From Candidatus Cacconaster equi (GTDB lineage: Bacteria; Bacteroidota; Bacteroidia; Bacteroidales; UBA932): DNA of 61,708 nt. Below, in pieces: positions 47,289 through 57,769 of this stretch. The stretch covers positions 1 to 61,708 of the forward strand of contig JAGHSK010000003.1 in assembly GCA_018065895.1 (NCBI GenBank), given 5' to 3'. A program made the translations under genes and the position numbers. The notes under the pieces are model-generated. The model did no database searches. It was not told the origin of the DNA and was given only the letters and a program-made list of their open reading frames with translations. Positions within the stretch are counted from its first letter, which is position 1. Every line of letters starts with the position of its first letter.

Positions 47289-47810
47289 TCAGTATAGGAC
47301 TATTCCTGTAATGGCAGCGAGGATGATAAGGATGATGCAGTTTGCTTTCAGCATGGTGGCCGCAAAACATACGGCAAATATGATAATGCTCTTCCAGTCG
47401 ATGAAGGTTTCCCTGTTCATGAACAACAGTGCAGCTGCACCAATCATTCCGCATATCATCGGGCGCATCCATTTCAGAGCGCCGTCCAGATACCTGTTGT
47501 TGCGGAGTCTGGTGTAGAATACAGTAATCAGCACCATCAGCGTGAGGGGAGGAATGCTCACGGCAAGGGTTGTAAGGACTGAACCCCAAACACTTCCTGT
47601 GACAGAATATCCGATATATGTTGCGCTGTTGATTGCAATCGGACCGGGAGTCATTTGTGAGATTGCAATGATGTCGGCAAGTTCGGCGCTTGTCAGCCAG
47701 CCGTGTCTTGTTACTACCTCGTTCTGAATGAGGGAGAGCATTGCATAACCGCCTCCAAAGCCGAAGAATCCTATCTTCAGGTATGAAAGAAAGAGTTCCA
47801 GATATATCAT
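47289..47810 (-). CDS. chromate transporter family protein, second half
   Basis: A 173-residue membrane protein of the short-chain chromate-ion-transporter family, in which two homologous half-proteins work together. Typical motifs are KIGFFGFGGGYAM near the N-terminus and SQMTPGPIAINSATYIGY. About six membrane segments are expected. The ATG at 47810 overlaps the stop of the preceding half by 4 bp (ATGA). The family name does not prove chromate as substrate. Confidence 0.85.
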   Translation of the reverse strand: MIYLELFLSYLKIGFFGFGGGYAMLSLIQNEVVTRHGWLTSAELADIIAISQMTPGPIAINSATYIGYSVTGSVWGSVLTTLAVSIPPLTLMVLITVFYTRLRNNRYLDGALKWMRPMICGMIGAAALLFMNRETFIDWKSIIIFAVCFAATMLKANCIILIILAAITGIVLY

Positions 47811-48333
47811 TTCCTGAAGAAGGTTGTCAGGATTCCGATGATTGCACCGGTCAGGATAAAGTATATCGGGGATATTCCAAGTTGCCAGATAACCAGCGCA
47901 ACGGCAATGGCAAGGAGTATGAAATACCATTTGAGCGGTCGGAGCATTCTTACGAACGGAACGGCTATGAGAGCTATGACTGCTGGCCTTATTCCCTTGA
48001 ATGCTGCTTCCACTGTAGGATTTCCTTGAAATCAGTAAAATAGATCGCAATCAGAATAATGATTGTGAATGACGGCAGTACCGCCCCCAGAACGGCGGCA
48101 AGTGCTCCCCACCAACCATACACCTTGTATCCTACGAATACTGCGGTGTTGAGTGCAAAAGGTCCCGGAGCCGAAGATGCAAGGGAGAACTGATTGTAGA
48201 AATCCTCCTTTTCAAACCATTTTTTCCTGTCAACAACCTCCCTTTCAATCATCGGAATCATAGCATAGCCGCTTCCAAAGGTGAAAGTGCCGATTTTGAA
48301 GAATGACCAGAAAAGTTGGAAAAGAAGTTTCAT
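47807..48333 (-). pseudogene. chromate transporter family protein, first half, with a -1 frameshift
   Basis: The N-terminal part (MKLLFQLFWSFFKIGTFTFG, then SAPGPFALNTAVFVGYKV) is in one frame and the C-terminal part (VEAAFKGIRPAVIALIAVPF) in another. The break is at an A-run at about 48021-48023: the frame reads on as LQWKQHSRE and stops. Adding one A would give a continuous protein of about 175 residues ending FFRK. It may be a real mutation, a phase-variable tract or a sequencing error. It is 13 bp downstream of clpX. Confidence 0.8.
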
Positions 48334-48346
48334 TGCGGGATTGTGG

Positions 48347-49597
48347 CTATTCCTTGCCTGCGCCCATCATTTTCCCGGCAAAATGAGCGACTCTCTGTTT
48401 CGCCATATCGAGGGTGATGACGACGGTCTTCTCCTTGCGGGTAGGCGCATCAAACATCTCGTCCATCATAATCGCCTCACAGATAGTGCGCAGTCCGCGT
48501 GCACCGAGCTTGTATTCGATGGCAGTGTCAACTATGAATTCCAGTACGCCCGGCTCGATTTCGAGCTTTATTCCGTCAAGGGCGAAAATCTCCTCATACT
48601 GCTTGATCAGAGCATTCTTCGGTCGGGTGAGGATTGCAAGCAGTGTAGGGCGGTCGAGAGGGTCGAGGTGTGTGAGAATCGGCATTCTGCCTATGATTTC
48701 AGGAATCAGTCCGTATGAACGGAGATCCTGCGGGGCAACGTATTGTATAAGGTTGTCCGTGTCGATTGTGTTGTGCTTCTCGCGTGCACCGTATCCAATA
48801 ACCTGAGTGTTGAGACGTTGCGCGATGTTGCGCTCGATGCCTTCGAAAGCGCCGCCGCAGATGAACAGGATGTTCTCCGTATTGACCGCAATCATCTTCT
48901 GTTCAGGGTGCTTGCGGCCGCCTTGAGGAGGTACGTTCACTATGCTGCCCTCAAGTATCTTCAACAAAGCCTGCTGTACGCCCTCTCCAGATACGTCACG
49001 GGTGATTGAAGGATTGTCGCTCTTGCGCGCAATCTTGTCTATTTCGTCAATGAATACAATGCCTTTCTCCGCCAGTTCCACGTTATAGTCGGCATCCTGC
49101 AGAAGTCTTGTAAGAATGCTCTCAACGTCTTCTCCGACATATCCGGCCTCTGTCAGGACAGTGGCATCCACAATTGCGAACGGTACGTTGAGCATCCGGG
49201 CGATGGTACGGGCGAGAAGAGTCTTTCCTGTACCGGTCGGACCTACAATCAGGATGTTGGATTTTTCAATGAGGTCTTCTTTTACGTTTATCCGCTTGTA
49301 ATGGTTGTAAACTGCCACGGAAAGGCACTTTTTCGCCTCATCCTGGCCGATTACATATTCATCGAGAAAAGCCTTGATTTCAGCCGGTTTGTAGAGCTTC
49401 GATTTGCCTTTGATCTTGCCGTTCGAACGAATGTGCTCTTCCGGATTGAGAACGGATCTGGCCGATTCATATGCTATCTGGATGCAGTCGGAACAAATGG
49501 CGGCGTGGTCGCCTGTGATCAGCAGGGCGACTTCATCTGAACCCCTTCCGCAGAAGCAGCAGTGTTCGGTGTCACCGTTATTTGCCTTCTTTGCCAT
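48347..49597 (-). CDS. clpX: ATP-dependent Clp protease ATP-binding subunit ClpX
   Basis: AAA+ unfoldase partner of ClpP. The 416-residue product has the N-terminal zinc-binding domain with four cysteines (CCFCGRG, CSDC), Walker A ([12 protein letters not shown]), Walker B ([12 protein letters not shown]) and a complete sensor 2 region. The start overlaps the clpP end by 20 bp, as expected in a tig-clpP-clpX operon. Confidence 0.97.
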   Translation of the reverse strand: MAKKANNGDTEHCCFCGRGSDEVALLITGDHAAICSDCIQIAYESARSVLNPEEHIRSNGKIKGKSKLYKPAEIKAFLDEYVIGQDEAKKCLSVAVYNHYKRINVKEDLIEKSNILIVGPTGTGKTLLARTIARMLNVPFAIVDATVLTEAGYVGEDVESILTRLLQDADYNVELAEKGIVFIDEIDKIARKSDNPSITRDVSGEGVQQALLKILEGSIVNVPPQGGRKHPEQKMIAVNTENILFICGGAFEGIERNIAQRLNTQVIGYGAREKHNTIDTDNLIQYVAPQDLRSYGLIPEIIGRMPILTHLDPLDRPTLLAILTRPKNALIKQYEEIFALDGIKLEIEPGVLEFIVDTAIEYKLGARGLRTICEAIMMDEMFDAPTRKEKTVVITLDMAKQRVAHFAGKMMGAGKE

Positions 49598-50264
49598 TGC
49601 GGGATTTCTTAACGACTATGTTGTCAATCATTCCGTAGGTGAGAGCCTCCTGTGCGGTCATCCAGTGGTCGCGGTCGGCATCCTTCTCAATCTGCTTGAT
49701 GCTCTTTCCGGTATGGTCGGAAAGGATCTGATAGAGTTCGTTCTTCAGTTTGACAATCTCCCTTGCCGTAATCTCTATGTCTGAAGCCTGTCCTTCCGCT
49801 CCACCCATCGGCTGATGAATCATCACGCGGGAGTGGGGCAGGGCGGAACGTTTGCCTTCGGCGCCGGCAGCCAGGAGAATGGATGCCATCGATGCAGCCA
49901 TCCCGGTGCAGATGGTGGCTACGTCGGGCTGGATGGTCTGCATGGTGTCGTATATGCCGAGGCCTGAATAGACAACTCCTCCCGGAGAGTTGATATAAAG
50001 CATTATGTCCGCTTTCGGATCGTTGCTCTCAAGGAACAGGAGCTGTGCCTGGATGATGTTGGCGACATCATCGTTGACAGGACATCCGAGAAATATGATA
50101 CGGTCCATCATAAGTCTTGAGAATACATCCATCTGGGCGACATTGAGCTGACGCTCCTCGATGATCATCGGGTTCATGTAGCTCGAATATATCGAACCGA
50201 CTTTCTGCAGCGTCAATTCGTTGATGCCGCGATGCCTGGTGGCATATTTCTCGAATTCTGTCAT
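49578..50264 (-). CDS. clpP: ATP-dependent Clp protease proteolytic subunit
   Basis: Serine peptidase that forms the tetradecameric Clp chamber. The 228-residue product has the nucleophile Ser in [14 protein letters not shown], the catalytic His in MIHQPMGG and the Asp in the usual later position. The N-terminus is about 20 residues longer than E. coli mature ClpP and may include a propeptide. Lies 24 bp after tig. Confidence 0.96.
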   Translation of the reverse strand: MTEFEKYATRHRGINELTLQKVGSIYSSYMNPMIIEERQLNVAQMDVFSRLMMDRIIFLGCPVNDDVANIIQAQLLFLESNDPKADIMLYINSPGGVVYSGLGIYDTMQTIQPDVATICTGMAASMASILLAAGAEGKRSALPHSRVMIHQPMGGAEGQASDIEITAREIVKLKNELYQILSDHTGKSIKQIEKDADRDHWMTAQEALTYGMIDNIVVKKSRNGKEGK

Positions 50265-50288
50265 TTTTTCTTGATTATGTGCTTCAGG

Positions 50289-51608
50289 TTATTTCGTAAG
50301 TTCCCTCATCTTTTCAAGAGAGATCTTCTTGTTCTCTATGGTCGCATTCTTCTTGATGTAGTCGAGAACGAGGTCGTCCTCAACCTTCTCGACGATGCGT
50401 TCAGCCTGCTGGCTGTCTGAAAGCATCTGCTCTGCGAATTTTGTAAGATGCTCCTGAGGAACATTCTGCATTCCATACATGGAGAACTGATATGCAGCAA
50501 GTTTCATGGCCTCTTTCATCACATCTTCCTTTGTGACTTTGAGCTTTGCGTCCTTCATGATCTTGCCGCGAATCATATTCCAACGGAAATCTTTGGCAAA
50601 GAGGTCATACTCCTTCTCAATCTGTTCCATTGTGAACTTTCCTTCGTTGGCTGTGAGAAGCCAGCGTTTCATGAAAGCGTCAGGAAGATTGAGCGCTGCC
50701 TTGTTGATGAAATATTCCTTTGCATCAATCATGAAGCGATAATCGCCTTCCTGAGCATATTCACCCTGAAGACGCTCTTTGGCCTTTGCGTTGAAATCTT
50801 TTTCATCCTTGACCACACCTTCTCCGAAAATCTGGTCGAACGTAGCCTGGGTCATAGGGGCATCGACAAAAGTCTTGACATCCTTCACTACCAGATGCCA
50901 TACTGGAGCAAGAGTTGGAAGTTCATCTTTCTTTACCTTGAACATCGCTGCGCGGTCGGCTTCATTAGGGAATGCCTTTGCGATTTCAACGTCAAGTTCA
51001 TCACCCTTCTTGAGTCCGACAAATTTTGCCTTTACATCATCCTCCATAGTGCGGAGAGCGATATATGAGCTTTCAAGCTTCTGGTCTCCAGCTGTCAGGT
51101 CGGCGATGATGAAATCCTCGGCGCCTGCCTTCTTTCCGCTTTCAAGCTGGCCGAACTGCTTGAGCAGACCCTTCTTGTAGTCTGCAAGAGCCTTTGCGGA
51201 GGTGGTTACGGTATAGTATGGAATCTTGTCGTCAGCTGAAACTGTCACTTTCACTTCTGGAGCGAGGGCAATGTCGAAACTGAATGTGAACTTGTCTGGA
51301 TTGTCCCAATCGTTCTTGTCATCCTTTTCGCTTGGAAGAGGCTCACCGAGAACCTTGAGTTTCTTGCTTTCAATGAATTTGTTGAGCTGGTCAGACACGA
51401 TGGCGTTGATGGACTCCGCAAGAGCCTGACCTCCGTGAAGCTTCTCAATCAATGACATCGGGGCCATTCCCTTGCGGAAACCCTTTATGTCCGCAGAGCG
51501 GCGGAATTCATTGAGTTTCTTCTTTCTGGCCTCTTCATAGTCCGGCTTTTCGATGCTGATGCTGACGGTAAGGTTGAGATCGTCAACTTTCTTCTGTGAT
51601 ACTTTCAT
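50289..51608 (-). CDS. tig: trigger factor
   Basis: Ribosome-associated chaperone that binds nascent chains at the exit tunnel. The 439-residue product has the ribosome-binding signature GFRKGMAP in its N-terminal domain and a long helical C-terminal domain (from about residue 260). The middle PPIase-like domain is divergent from E. coli, as is usual in Bacteroidetes. First gene of the tig-clpP-clpX operon. Confidence 0.9.
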   Translation of the reverse strand: MKVSQKKVDDLNLTVSISIEKPDYEEARKKKLNEFRRSADIKGFRKGMAPMSLIEKLHGGQALAESINAIVSDQLNKFIESKKLKVLGEPLPSEKDDKNDWDNPDKFTFSFDIALAPEVKVTVSADDKIPYYTVTTSAKALADYKKGLLKQFGQLESGKKAGAEDFIIADLTAGDQKLESSYIALRTMEDDVKAKFVGLKKGDELDVEIAKAFPNEADRAAMFKVKKDELPTLAPVWHLVVKDVKTFVDAPMTQATFDQIFGEGVVKDEKDFNAKAKERLQGEYAQEGDYRFMIDAKEYFINKAALNLPDAFMKRWLLTANEGKFTMEQIEKEYDLFAKDFRWNMIRGKIMKDAKLKVTKEDVMKEAMKLAAYQFSMYGMQNVPQEHLTKFAEQMLSDSQQAERIVEKVEDDLVLDYIKKNATIENKKISLEKMRELTK

Positions 51609-51664
51609 TATAAAACGTTTATATTTTTAAATTTGTTATTTCACGATCAAGCCAAATTGGCACG

Positions 51665-51672
51665 CAAAAGTA
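51665..51672 (-). promoter_or_regulatory. -7 promoter box of tig-clpP-clpX
   Basis: TACTTTTG on the - strand matches TAnnTTTG, 56 bp before the tig ATG. It lies 21 bp from the divergent promoter box of the M20 peptidase gene. Confidence 0.55.
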
Positions 51673-51693
51673 GTAAAAATTACTATATTTGTG

Positions 51694-51701
51694 AAATAAG
51701 A
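51694..51701 (+). promoter_or_regulatory. -7 promoter box of the M20 peptidase gene
   Basis: TATATTTG matches TAnnTTTG on the + strand, 31 bp before the peptidase ATG. Confidence 0.5.
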
Positions 51702-51732
51702 TTATGAAGCTGTTTTAAAACTCAAAAGACTT

Positions 51733-53079
51733 ATGAAGAAATATATTGAAAAGAACAAGTATCGCATTTTCGAAGAGCTTTTCTCTCTTCTCCGTATTCC
51801 CTCAGTGAGCTCCGATCCTTCCCACAAGGACGATATGCGCCGTTGCGCCGAGAGGTGGGTGGTCCTCCTGATGGAAGCCGGTGCTGATGATGCTGCCGTA
51901 TATTATACCGATCTCCATCCTATTGTGTTCGGGAAGAAGATAATCGATCCTTCCCTGCCTACAGTGCTTGTGTACGGACATTATGACGTGCAGCCTGAAG
52001 GTGACCTCTCACTTTGGAAATCAAAGCCGTATGAGCCTGAAATACGCGACGGCGCAATTTATGCGCGTGGCGCCAACGATGACAAGGGGCAGACATTCAT
52101 GCACGTGAAGGTGTTTGAATATATGCTTCGTGAAGGTCTGCTGCATCATAACGTGAAATTCATCTTCGAGGGAGAGGAGGAGATAGGCTCGACATCACTT
52201 GTACAGTGGGTGAAAAATCATAGGAAAATGCTATCCTGTGATGTCATCCTTGTATCAGACACTACAATGATATCCGACAAGGTCCCGTCGATAAATTGTG
52301 GCATGAGGGGCATTGTCTATTTTGACGTGACGGTGAAGGGCCCGGACAAGGATCTGCATTCCGGCCACTATGGAGGCGGTGTTTTCAATCCGGTCAATAC
52401 CCTCTGTCAGATGATTGCTTCACTTGTCGACAGCGATGGCCGCATCACTGTGAAAGGCTTTTATGACGATGTGGTGAATCTTTCCCGCTCCGACAGGAAG
52501 ATGCTTGCAGGAGCGCCTTTTGATGCGAAGGAGTATATGGACTCAATAGGGGTTGAAGCATTGACCGGTGAAAAGGGATATACCACGCTCGAAAGGGAGG
52601 GCATCCGTCCTTGTCTTGACGTGAACGGTATCTGGGGCGGATTTATCGGCGAAGGCTCAAAGACCATAATCCCGTCTGAGGCTCACGCCAAGATTTCAAT
52701 GCGTCTGGTCCCTGACCAGGATTGTGACAGGATTGCCCGGCTCTTCATCAAGCACATCAATGCCATTGCGCCTAAGGGTGTGAAGGTAGACGTGAAATAC
52801 CTCGAAGGCGGCAACGGTTTCCTGATTCCAATCTCTTCAAAAGCCTACAAGGCGGCTTCCAGGGCAATGTCAGAAGTGTATGGAATCGATCCTGTTCCGA
52901 GCCGTGGTGGCGGGAGCATAACCGTTCTTGCCGATATGCAGAAGATACTTAAAGCAGACCCTCTTCTCATGGGCTTCGGCCTGGAGAGGGATTTCATCCA
53001 TTCCCCGAATGAAAGTTTCCTTCTCGATCAGTTCTACAAGGGAATGGAATCCATAGCGTTGTTCTACAAATACTTCTAG
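51733..53079 (+). CDS. M20 family dipeptidase
   Basis: Cytoplasmic di-zinc metallopeptidase of 448 residues. The M20 motifs are YGHYDVQP (metal His and catalytic Asp), RGANDDKGQ (bridging Asp), EGEEEIGS (catalytic Glu and metal Glu) and SDTTM (metal Asp). The late His lies in the dimer-lid domain (DLHSGHYGG). The pattern fits the dipeptidase/CNDP subgroup, acting on short peptides. No signal peptide. Followed 7 bp later by a small secreted protein gene. Confidence 0.9.
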   Translation: MKKYIEKNKYRIFEELFSLLRIPSVSSDPSHKDDMRRCAERWVVLLMEAGADDAAVYYTDLHPIVFGKKIIDPSLPTVLVYGHYDVQPEGDLSLWKSKPYEPEIRDGAIYARGANDDKGQTFMHVKVFEYMLREGLLHHNVKFIFEGEEEIGSTSLVQWVKNHRKMLSCDVILVSDTTMISDKVPSINCGMRGIVYFDVTVKGPDKDLHSGHYGGGVFNPVNTLCQMIASLVDSDGRITVKGFYDDVVNLSRSDRKMLAGAPFDAKEYMDSIGVEALTGEKGYTTLEREGIRPCLDVNGIWGGFIGEGSKTIIPSEAHAKISMRLVPDQDCDRIARLFIKHINAIAPKGVKVDVKYLEGGNGFLIPISSKAYKAASRAMSEVYGIDPVPSRGGGSITVLADMQKILKADPLLMGFGLERDFIHSPNESFLLDQFYKGMESIALFYKYF

Positions 53080-53086
53080 GCTGGAG

Positions 53087-53587
53087 ATGAGAAAGATTCT
53101 GTGTGTCCTGTCAGTTTTTTTCTTACTTGCCGGTGTGTGCCAGAGTCAGGAGACAAAAGAGTTGAAGTCGCTTTGCAGGAGTTACTTCAATCAAAACAGG
53201 AATGATTCCGAATTTTTGGACATAAAGGGCGGTATGATCAAGCTCGCACGGAATATGATGCCACGGAAGTCCCGGAAGGTGATGGATATGATGCACCCGA
53301 AGTCGATGTTTCACTTCACTGCCGGGAAGGGGGACTCGGAGGCATTTCAGACATTCCTCTCCGAAGCAAATAAGCTTCTCTCTGCCGGATCTTTTGTGGC
53401 CGTCAAATCAGAGTCCTCCGAACAACCTGAAGAGAAGAATACTCCTGTGAAATGGTTCATCGTTGAGGATGGAGATTATATAACCGATCTGGTTATGGTA
53501 TCGGAACAGGAAGAAAATATCGCAATCTTCTCCATAAATGGCAGAATGTCAAAATCTGATGCCAGAGAGATTGGAAAGAAACCTTGA
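53087..53587 (+). CDS. small secreted protein, DUF4252-like
   Basis: A 166-residue product with a signal peptide (MRKILCVLSVFFLLAGVCQ) followed by a soluble domain. The mid-region FVAVKSESS and the end LVMVSEQEENIAIFSINGRM resemble the DUF4252 proteins common in Bacteroidetes. Function unknown. It sits between the M20 peptidase and a GH3 enzyme on the same strand, 12 bp before the latter. Family assignment is from memory of the pattern, not a search. Confidence 0.6.
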   Translation: MRKILCVLSVFFLLAGVCQSQETKELKSLCRSYFNQNRNDSEFLDIKGGMIKLARNMMPRKSRKVMDMMHPKSMFHFTAGKGDSEAFQTFLSEANKLLSAGSFVAVKSESSEQPEEKNTPVKWFIVEDGDYITDLVMVSEQEENIAIFSINGRMSKSDAREIGKKP

Positions 53588-53599
53588 AATATTGCAAAT

Positions 53600-55846
53600 A
53601 TGATATCTCTATTTACCTCATTACTGGTTGTGGCTGCCGCAAATATAACTCTTACGGCTGATAACATCCCTGAAGTGGTTTCCGCACTTACCCTTGAAGA
53701 GAAGGTCAGACTTATTGTCGGATATTCGGATGGAATGGCAAAAGCTGCCGGAGATGTGGGAATCAATAATAAGACGCTGATGGGTGCCGCCGGCGCGACC
53801 AGTCCGATAGAACGGTTGGGTATCCCGTCCATTATCCTAGCTGACGGACCTGCGGGGTTGCGTATCCGTCCGGAAAGGGAAGGAGAGAACCGTACGTTCT
53901 ATTGCACCGGTTTCCCAATAGGTACTCTTCTCTCATCATCCTGGAATACCGAAATAATCAGAGAAGTGGGTGAGGCTATGGGCAATGAGGTTCTGGAGTA
54001 TGGTGTAGACATTCTTCTCGCACCAGGAGTGAACCTTCATAGAAATCCGCTCTGTGGCAGAAACTTCGAATACTATTCCGAAGATCCGGTTCTTGCGGGA
54101 GAGAGTGCTGCGGCATTCATTGCCGGGGTACAGAGCCAGGGGGTCGGCACGAGCATGAAGCATTTTGCATTGAACAACCAGGAAGTCAACCGTCTTTCCA
54201 ATAATGCAATCGTTGATGAACAGGTGTGCAGGGAACTCTATCTCAGACAGTTTGAAATTGCAGTCCGCAAGGCTCAGCCCTGGACCATAATGACGTCCTA
54301 TAATTTCATAAATGGCGTACACTCTGCAGAGAACAAATGGCTTCTTACCGATGTCCTGCGCGGTGAGTGGGGCTTTGAAGGTGCTGTGATGACAGATTGG
54401 GGCGGCGGCTACAGAGGCGCTGCAATCGTTTCTGCAGGAAACGATATGATTCAGCCTGGAGGAGTGGACTGGTACAACAGCCTTATCGAAGCTGTCAATG
54501 ACGGTACTCTCCCTGTCGAGGATCTGGACAAATGCGTTACCAGAATACTTCAGTTGATTGTAAAGACACCTTCTTTCAGAAAGTATGCTCATAGCGATTC
54601 TCCGGATCTGAAAGCCCACGCACAAATCAGCAGACTTGCTGCTGCAGAAGGCATAATTTTGTTGAAACACAATGGGGCGCTTCCTCTCGTGGCAGGATCG
54701 GACATAGCCGTTTTCGGTACCGCCTCGTATGATTTCATCGCTGGAGGTACAGGAAGCGGCAATGTCAACAAACCATACGTGGTGAATCTCCGGGAGGGAC
54801 TTGCCGGTGCCGGATTTCTCTTGAACGAGAAGGTGGATGACTTCTATGCCGGTTATATGAAGACCGAAAAAGCACGGTGTGAGAAAATAAACAGGAATAA
54901 AAACGGCAAATGGTATCTGGATGATGAACGTGCGCTTGAGGTGATTCCTGAGGATGTCATCGCGGATGCGGCCTCTTCTGCCCAATCTGCAATTGTTACA
55001 ATTGGCCGCATTGCCGGAGAGGGAAAGGATAGGAGCGTGGAATACAACTATCTTCTCTCGGAAGCAGAGAAAGGGCTGATAAAGTCAGTAAGCGACGCGT
55101 TTCACAGGGTTGGAAAGAAAATCACAGTTTTGCTGAATGTCTGCGGCGTGGTGGATGTAACGGCCTGGGAACCTTATGCCGATGACATTGTGCTGTGCTG
55201 GCTGCCGGGGCAGGAGGGCGGAAACGCCGTGGCGGACATACTGTCAGGGAAGATTAATCCGAGCGGGCGTCTGCCGATGACTTTTCCAATGAAATATGAA
55301 GATGATCCTACATATGCCAATTTTCCCAGGATCCTTGCAGACAAGCCGTTCAACTACTCTTTCTACAGGTCTTTGGGTGACGGTATAGTCCGCCATGACA
55401 TCAGAAACATCGACTACACGGCTTACGAGGAAGGATTGTTCATGGGCTACAGATATTATGTCTCACGCAATGTCCCTGTACAGTATCCATTCGGCTACGG
55501 ACTCAGCTATACAACTTTTTCCTGGGATAAAATGCGGATGGAGAAGGTGGAAGGCGGATGGAATGTATCCGTATGTGTCAAGAACACCGGGGAAGTGGCG
55601 GGGAAGGATGTGGTGGAAATCTATCTTGAAGCGCCTCGCAGCGCAGCCGACCGTCCTTTGAGGGAACTCAAGGGATTCGGGAAGACAAGACTTCTGCAAC
55701 CAGGGGAAAGTACCGTCATAAAGGTATTCATTCCTGCATCTGAATGCAAAGCAGCTCTTTCTGCTGATGGTAGGATGAAAAGAGGATGGAGCCTTGTGCC
55801 AGCACATGACGCTTCCAAGGATGTTGACGTAATGATCGGCTCCTAA
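53600..55846 (+). CDS. glycoside hydrolase family 3 enzyme (beta-glucosidase type)
   Basis: Exported beta-glycosidase of 748 residues. A short hydrophobic N-terminus (residues 1-20) may be a signal peptide. The GH3 N-terminal barrel contains [40 protein letters not shown] and the nucleophile Asp in VMTDWGGGY. The GH3 C-terminal domain has the typical [15 protein letters not shown] segment, and a fibronectin III-like domain ([15 protein letters not shown]) follows. Substrate not deducible. The 3' end overlaps rho by 4 bp (convergent). Confidence 0.92.
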   Translation: MISLFTSLLVVAAANITLTADNIPEVVSALTLEEKVRLIVGYSDGMAKAAGDVGINNKTLMGAAGATSPIERLGIPSIILADGPAGLRIRPEREGENRTFYCTGFPIGTLLSSSWNTEIIREVGEAMGNEVLEYGVDILLAPGVNLHRNPLCGRNFEYYSEDPVLAGESAAAFIAGVQSQGVGTSMKHFALNNQEVNRLSNNAIVDEQVCRELYLRQFEIAVRKAQPWTIMTSYNFINGVHSAENKWLLTDVLRGEWGFEGAVMTDWGGGYRGAAIVSAGNDMIQPGGVDWYNSLIEAVNDGTLPVEDLDKCVTRILQLIVKTPSFRKYAHSDSPDLKAHAQISRLAAAEGIILLKHNGALPLVAGSDIAVFGTASYDFIAGGTGSGNVNKPYVVNLREGLAGAGFLLNEKVDDFYAGYMKTEKARCEKINRNKNGKWYLDDERALEVIPEDVIADAASSAQSAIVTIGRIAGEGKDRSVEYNYLLSEAEKGLIKSVSDAFHRVGKKITVLLNVCGVVDVTAWEPYADDIVLCWLPGQEGGNAVADILSGKINPSGRLPMTFPMKYEDDPTYANFPRILADKPFNYSFYRSLGDGIVRHDIRNIDYTAYEEGLFMGYRYYVSRNVPVQYPFGYGLSYTTFSWDKMRMEKVEGGWNVSVCVKNTGEVAGKDVVEIYLEAPRSAADRPLRELKGFGKTRLLQPGESTVIKVFIPASECKAALSADGRMKRGWSLVPAHDASKDVDVMIGS

Positions 55847-57666
55847 TTCAGCTTGTCTCCGTTCATTGAAATGAGGAACTCTTCGTTGTCACGGGTCTTC
55901 TCCAGACGTGTCTTGAGGAATTCCATAGCCTCTACGGAGTTCATGTCTGCAAGATAGTTGCGCAGAACCCAGATCCGGTTGATGTAATCAGGATTGTAGA
56001 GCAGATCGTCGCGGCGGGTGGAGCTGAGAGTGACGTCAACAGCAGGGAAAATACGCCTGTTGGAGAGTTTGCGGTCAAGTTGCAGTTCGAGGTTTCCAGT
56101 GCCCTTGAACTCTTCGAATATCACGTCGTCCATCTTTGATCCGGTCTCCGTGAGAGCGGTTGCGAGAATTGTGAGTGAGCCGCCTCCTTCAATGTTGCGC
56201 GCAGCACCGAAGAAGCGTTTCGGCTTGTGCAGTGCATTGGCGTCGACACCTCCGGAAAGAACCTTGCCTGATGCCGGCTGGACTGTGTTGTATGCGCGGG
56301 CAAGCCTTGTTATTGAATCGAGGAGTATTACGACGTCGTGACCGCATTCAACAAGGCGTTTGGCTTTTTCCAGAACCATGTTTGCAACCTTGACGTGGTG
56401 CTCTGCGGGCTCGTCGAAAGTGGAGGCGATAACCTCGGCTTTGACACTGCGCTCCATGTCGGTAACCTCTTCAGGACGTTCGTCTATCAGCAGCACAATC
56501 ATATAGACTTCAGGGTGATTGTCAGCTATTGCGTTGGCTATGTCCTTGAGCAGGACTGTTTTTCCTGTTTTCGGCTGGGCTACGATAAGTCCTCTCTGAC
56601 CTTTTCCGATTGGAGTGAACATATCAACCACTCTGATTGAAATATTGTTGTTGTGGCCGTGGCCGGTAAGGTCGAATTTCTCATCAGGGAAAAGAGGTGT
56701 GAGGAAATCAAAAGGAACCCTGTCTCTGATGAATTCAGGGGATCGTCCGTTTATCCTGTTGATTTTTACGAGAGGGAAATATTTGTCATTTTCGCGTGGC
56801 GGCCTGATTTCACCGAGAATTGTATCGCCAGTCTTTAGCGCATAGGATTTTATCTGATTTTGAGAGACGTAAATGTCGTCAGGAGAATTCAGATAGTTAT
56901 AGTCTGATGAGCGGAGGAATCCATATCCGTCAGGCATTATTTCAAGAACTCCCGTAGCTTCAACAATGCCTTCAAATTCTATCCGCTGGCGCTGCTGGTT
57001 CTGTTGTTGATTCTGTTGCTGCCCCTGCGGTTGATTCTGTGTCTGGTTCTGCTGTTGTCCCTGTGGCTGGTTCTGTGGCTGGTTCTGTGGCTGGACAGGT
57101 CTCTGGATGCGTGGTCTGCTTTGATTGTGTTCAATCTTGCGCTCCTGTTTCGCTTCAGGCTTGGCTTCCGTTTTCGCTTCCTGCTTAGGCTCAGCACTCA
57201 CTTCTGGTGAATTTTCAGATTTATTTTCTGCTTTCTGCTGGAGTGCCGGATTGGCTTCCGCCTGCTGCTCACTCTTTTGCCTGCGGCCTTTTTTAGGACG
57301 TGCCGGTTGATTTTCCGGTTGTTCGGCTACCGTTGCCTCCGGCTGCTGACCAGCGTCTTTCTTGCGTGGTCTTCCCTTGGCTTTCTTCGTCGTTCCCTCG
57401 GCGGCTGTCCCGTCAGCGGCGACAGGTGTCGAGGCAGTTGCAGCTTGTGCGGTGCCCTGATCGGCCTGTGCTGCGTCAATTGATTTTATGACTTTTTTGC
57501 GTCCTTTTTTCGGAGGCATCTCCTTGCTTTGGACCGCCTGTTCGTCGAGAATGACGTAAATCAAATCTTCCTGTGAAATGGACTCCGGTTTCTTCACATT
57601 GAGCCCCTTGGCAATAGCAATCAAGTCTTCCTGACTTTTTTTGCTCAATTCTATCTTATCGTACAT
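55843..57666 (-). CDS. rho: transcription termination factor Rho with long disordered insertion
   Basis: Hexameric RNA-dependent ATPase that terminates transcription. The 607-residue product is much longer than E. coli Rho (419). An N-terminal SAP-like helix pair (about 8-43) precedes a low-complexity segment (about 44-228) rich in Gln, Asn, Pro, Lys and Ala, with a Q/N-P tract at 191-226. The RNA-binding OB fold follows ([13 protein letters not shown]), then the ATPase with Walker A ([11 protein letters not shown]) and [15 protein letters not shown]. Such disordered Rho insertions in gut Bacteroides are reported to drive phase separation. The ATG at 57666 is chosen; upstream codons lie in the leader hairpin. 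Confidence 0.95.
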   Translation of the reverse strand: MYDKIELSKKSQEDLIAIAKGLNVKKPESISQEDLIYVILDEQAVQSKEMPPKKGRKKVIKSIDAAQADQGTAQAATASTPVAADGTAAEGTTKKAKGRPRKKDAGQQPEATVAEQPENQPARPKKGRRQKSEQQAEANPALQQKAENKSENSPEVSAEPKQEAKTEAKPEAKQERKIEHNQSRPRIQRPVQPQNQPQNQPQGQQQNQTQNQPQGQQQNQQQNQQRQRIEFEGIVEATGVLEIMPDGYGFLRSSDYNYLNSPDDIYVSQNQIKSYALKTGDTILGEIRPPRENDKYFPLVKINRINGRSPEFIRDRVPFDFLTPLFPDEKFDLTGHGHNNNISIRVVDMFTPIGKGQRGLIVAQPKTGKTVLLKDIANAIADNHPEVYMIVLLIDERPEEVTDMERSVKAEVIASTFDEPAEHHVKVANMVLEKAKRLVECGHDVVILLDSITRLARAYNTVQPASGKVLSGGVDANALHKPKRFFGAARNIEGGGSLTILATALTETGSKMDDVIFEEFKGTGNLELQLDRKLSNRRIFPAVDVTLSSTRRDDLLYNPDYINRIWVLRNYLADMNSVEAMEFLKTRLEKTRDNEEFLISMNGDKLN

Positions 57667-57674
57667 TTGTATTT

Positions 57675-57700
57675 GGAGTTGACTCCGATGAATTCGGAGT
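57675..57700 (-). promoter_or_regulatory. mutually exclusive hairpins in the rho leader
   Basis: In the roughly 45-nt rho leader, ACTCCGA/TCGGAGT forms a 7 bp stem with a 5-nt loop (57682-57700). GGAG/CTCC forms an alternative 4 bp stem (57675-57686), sharing one arm. No U-tract follows, so it is not a simple terminator; it may be an autoregulatory switch. Confidence 0.4.
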
Positions 57701-57717
57701 GCTTCTTTTTGACTTTG

Positions 57718-57725
57718 CAAAGGTA
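57718..57725 (-). promoter_or_regulatory. -7 promoter box of rho
   Basis: TACCTTTG on the - strand matches TAnnTTTG, 51 bp before the rho ATG and about 45 bp after the lptD stop. Confidence 0.55.
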
Positions 57726-57769
57726 TACAAATAATTTATATTCCGCTTAAAAATTCAAACAGATTATCA

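Noticed and set aside
56990-57115. Repetitive CTG/GTT-rich DNA as a CRISPR or minisatellite
   Set aside because: It is codon repetition for the Gln/Asn/Pro tract of Rho. Repeat units are irregular and have no spacers.
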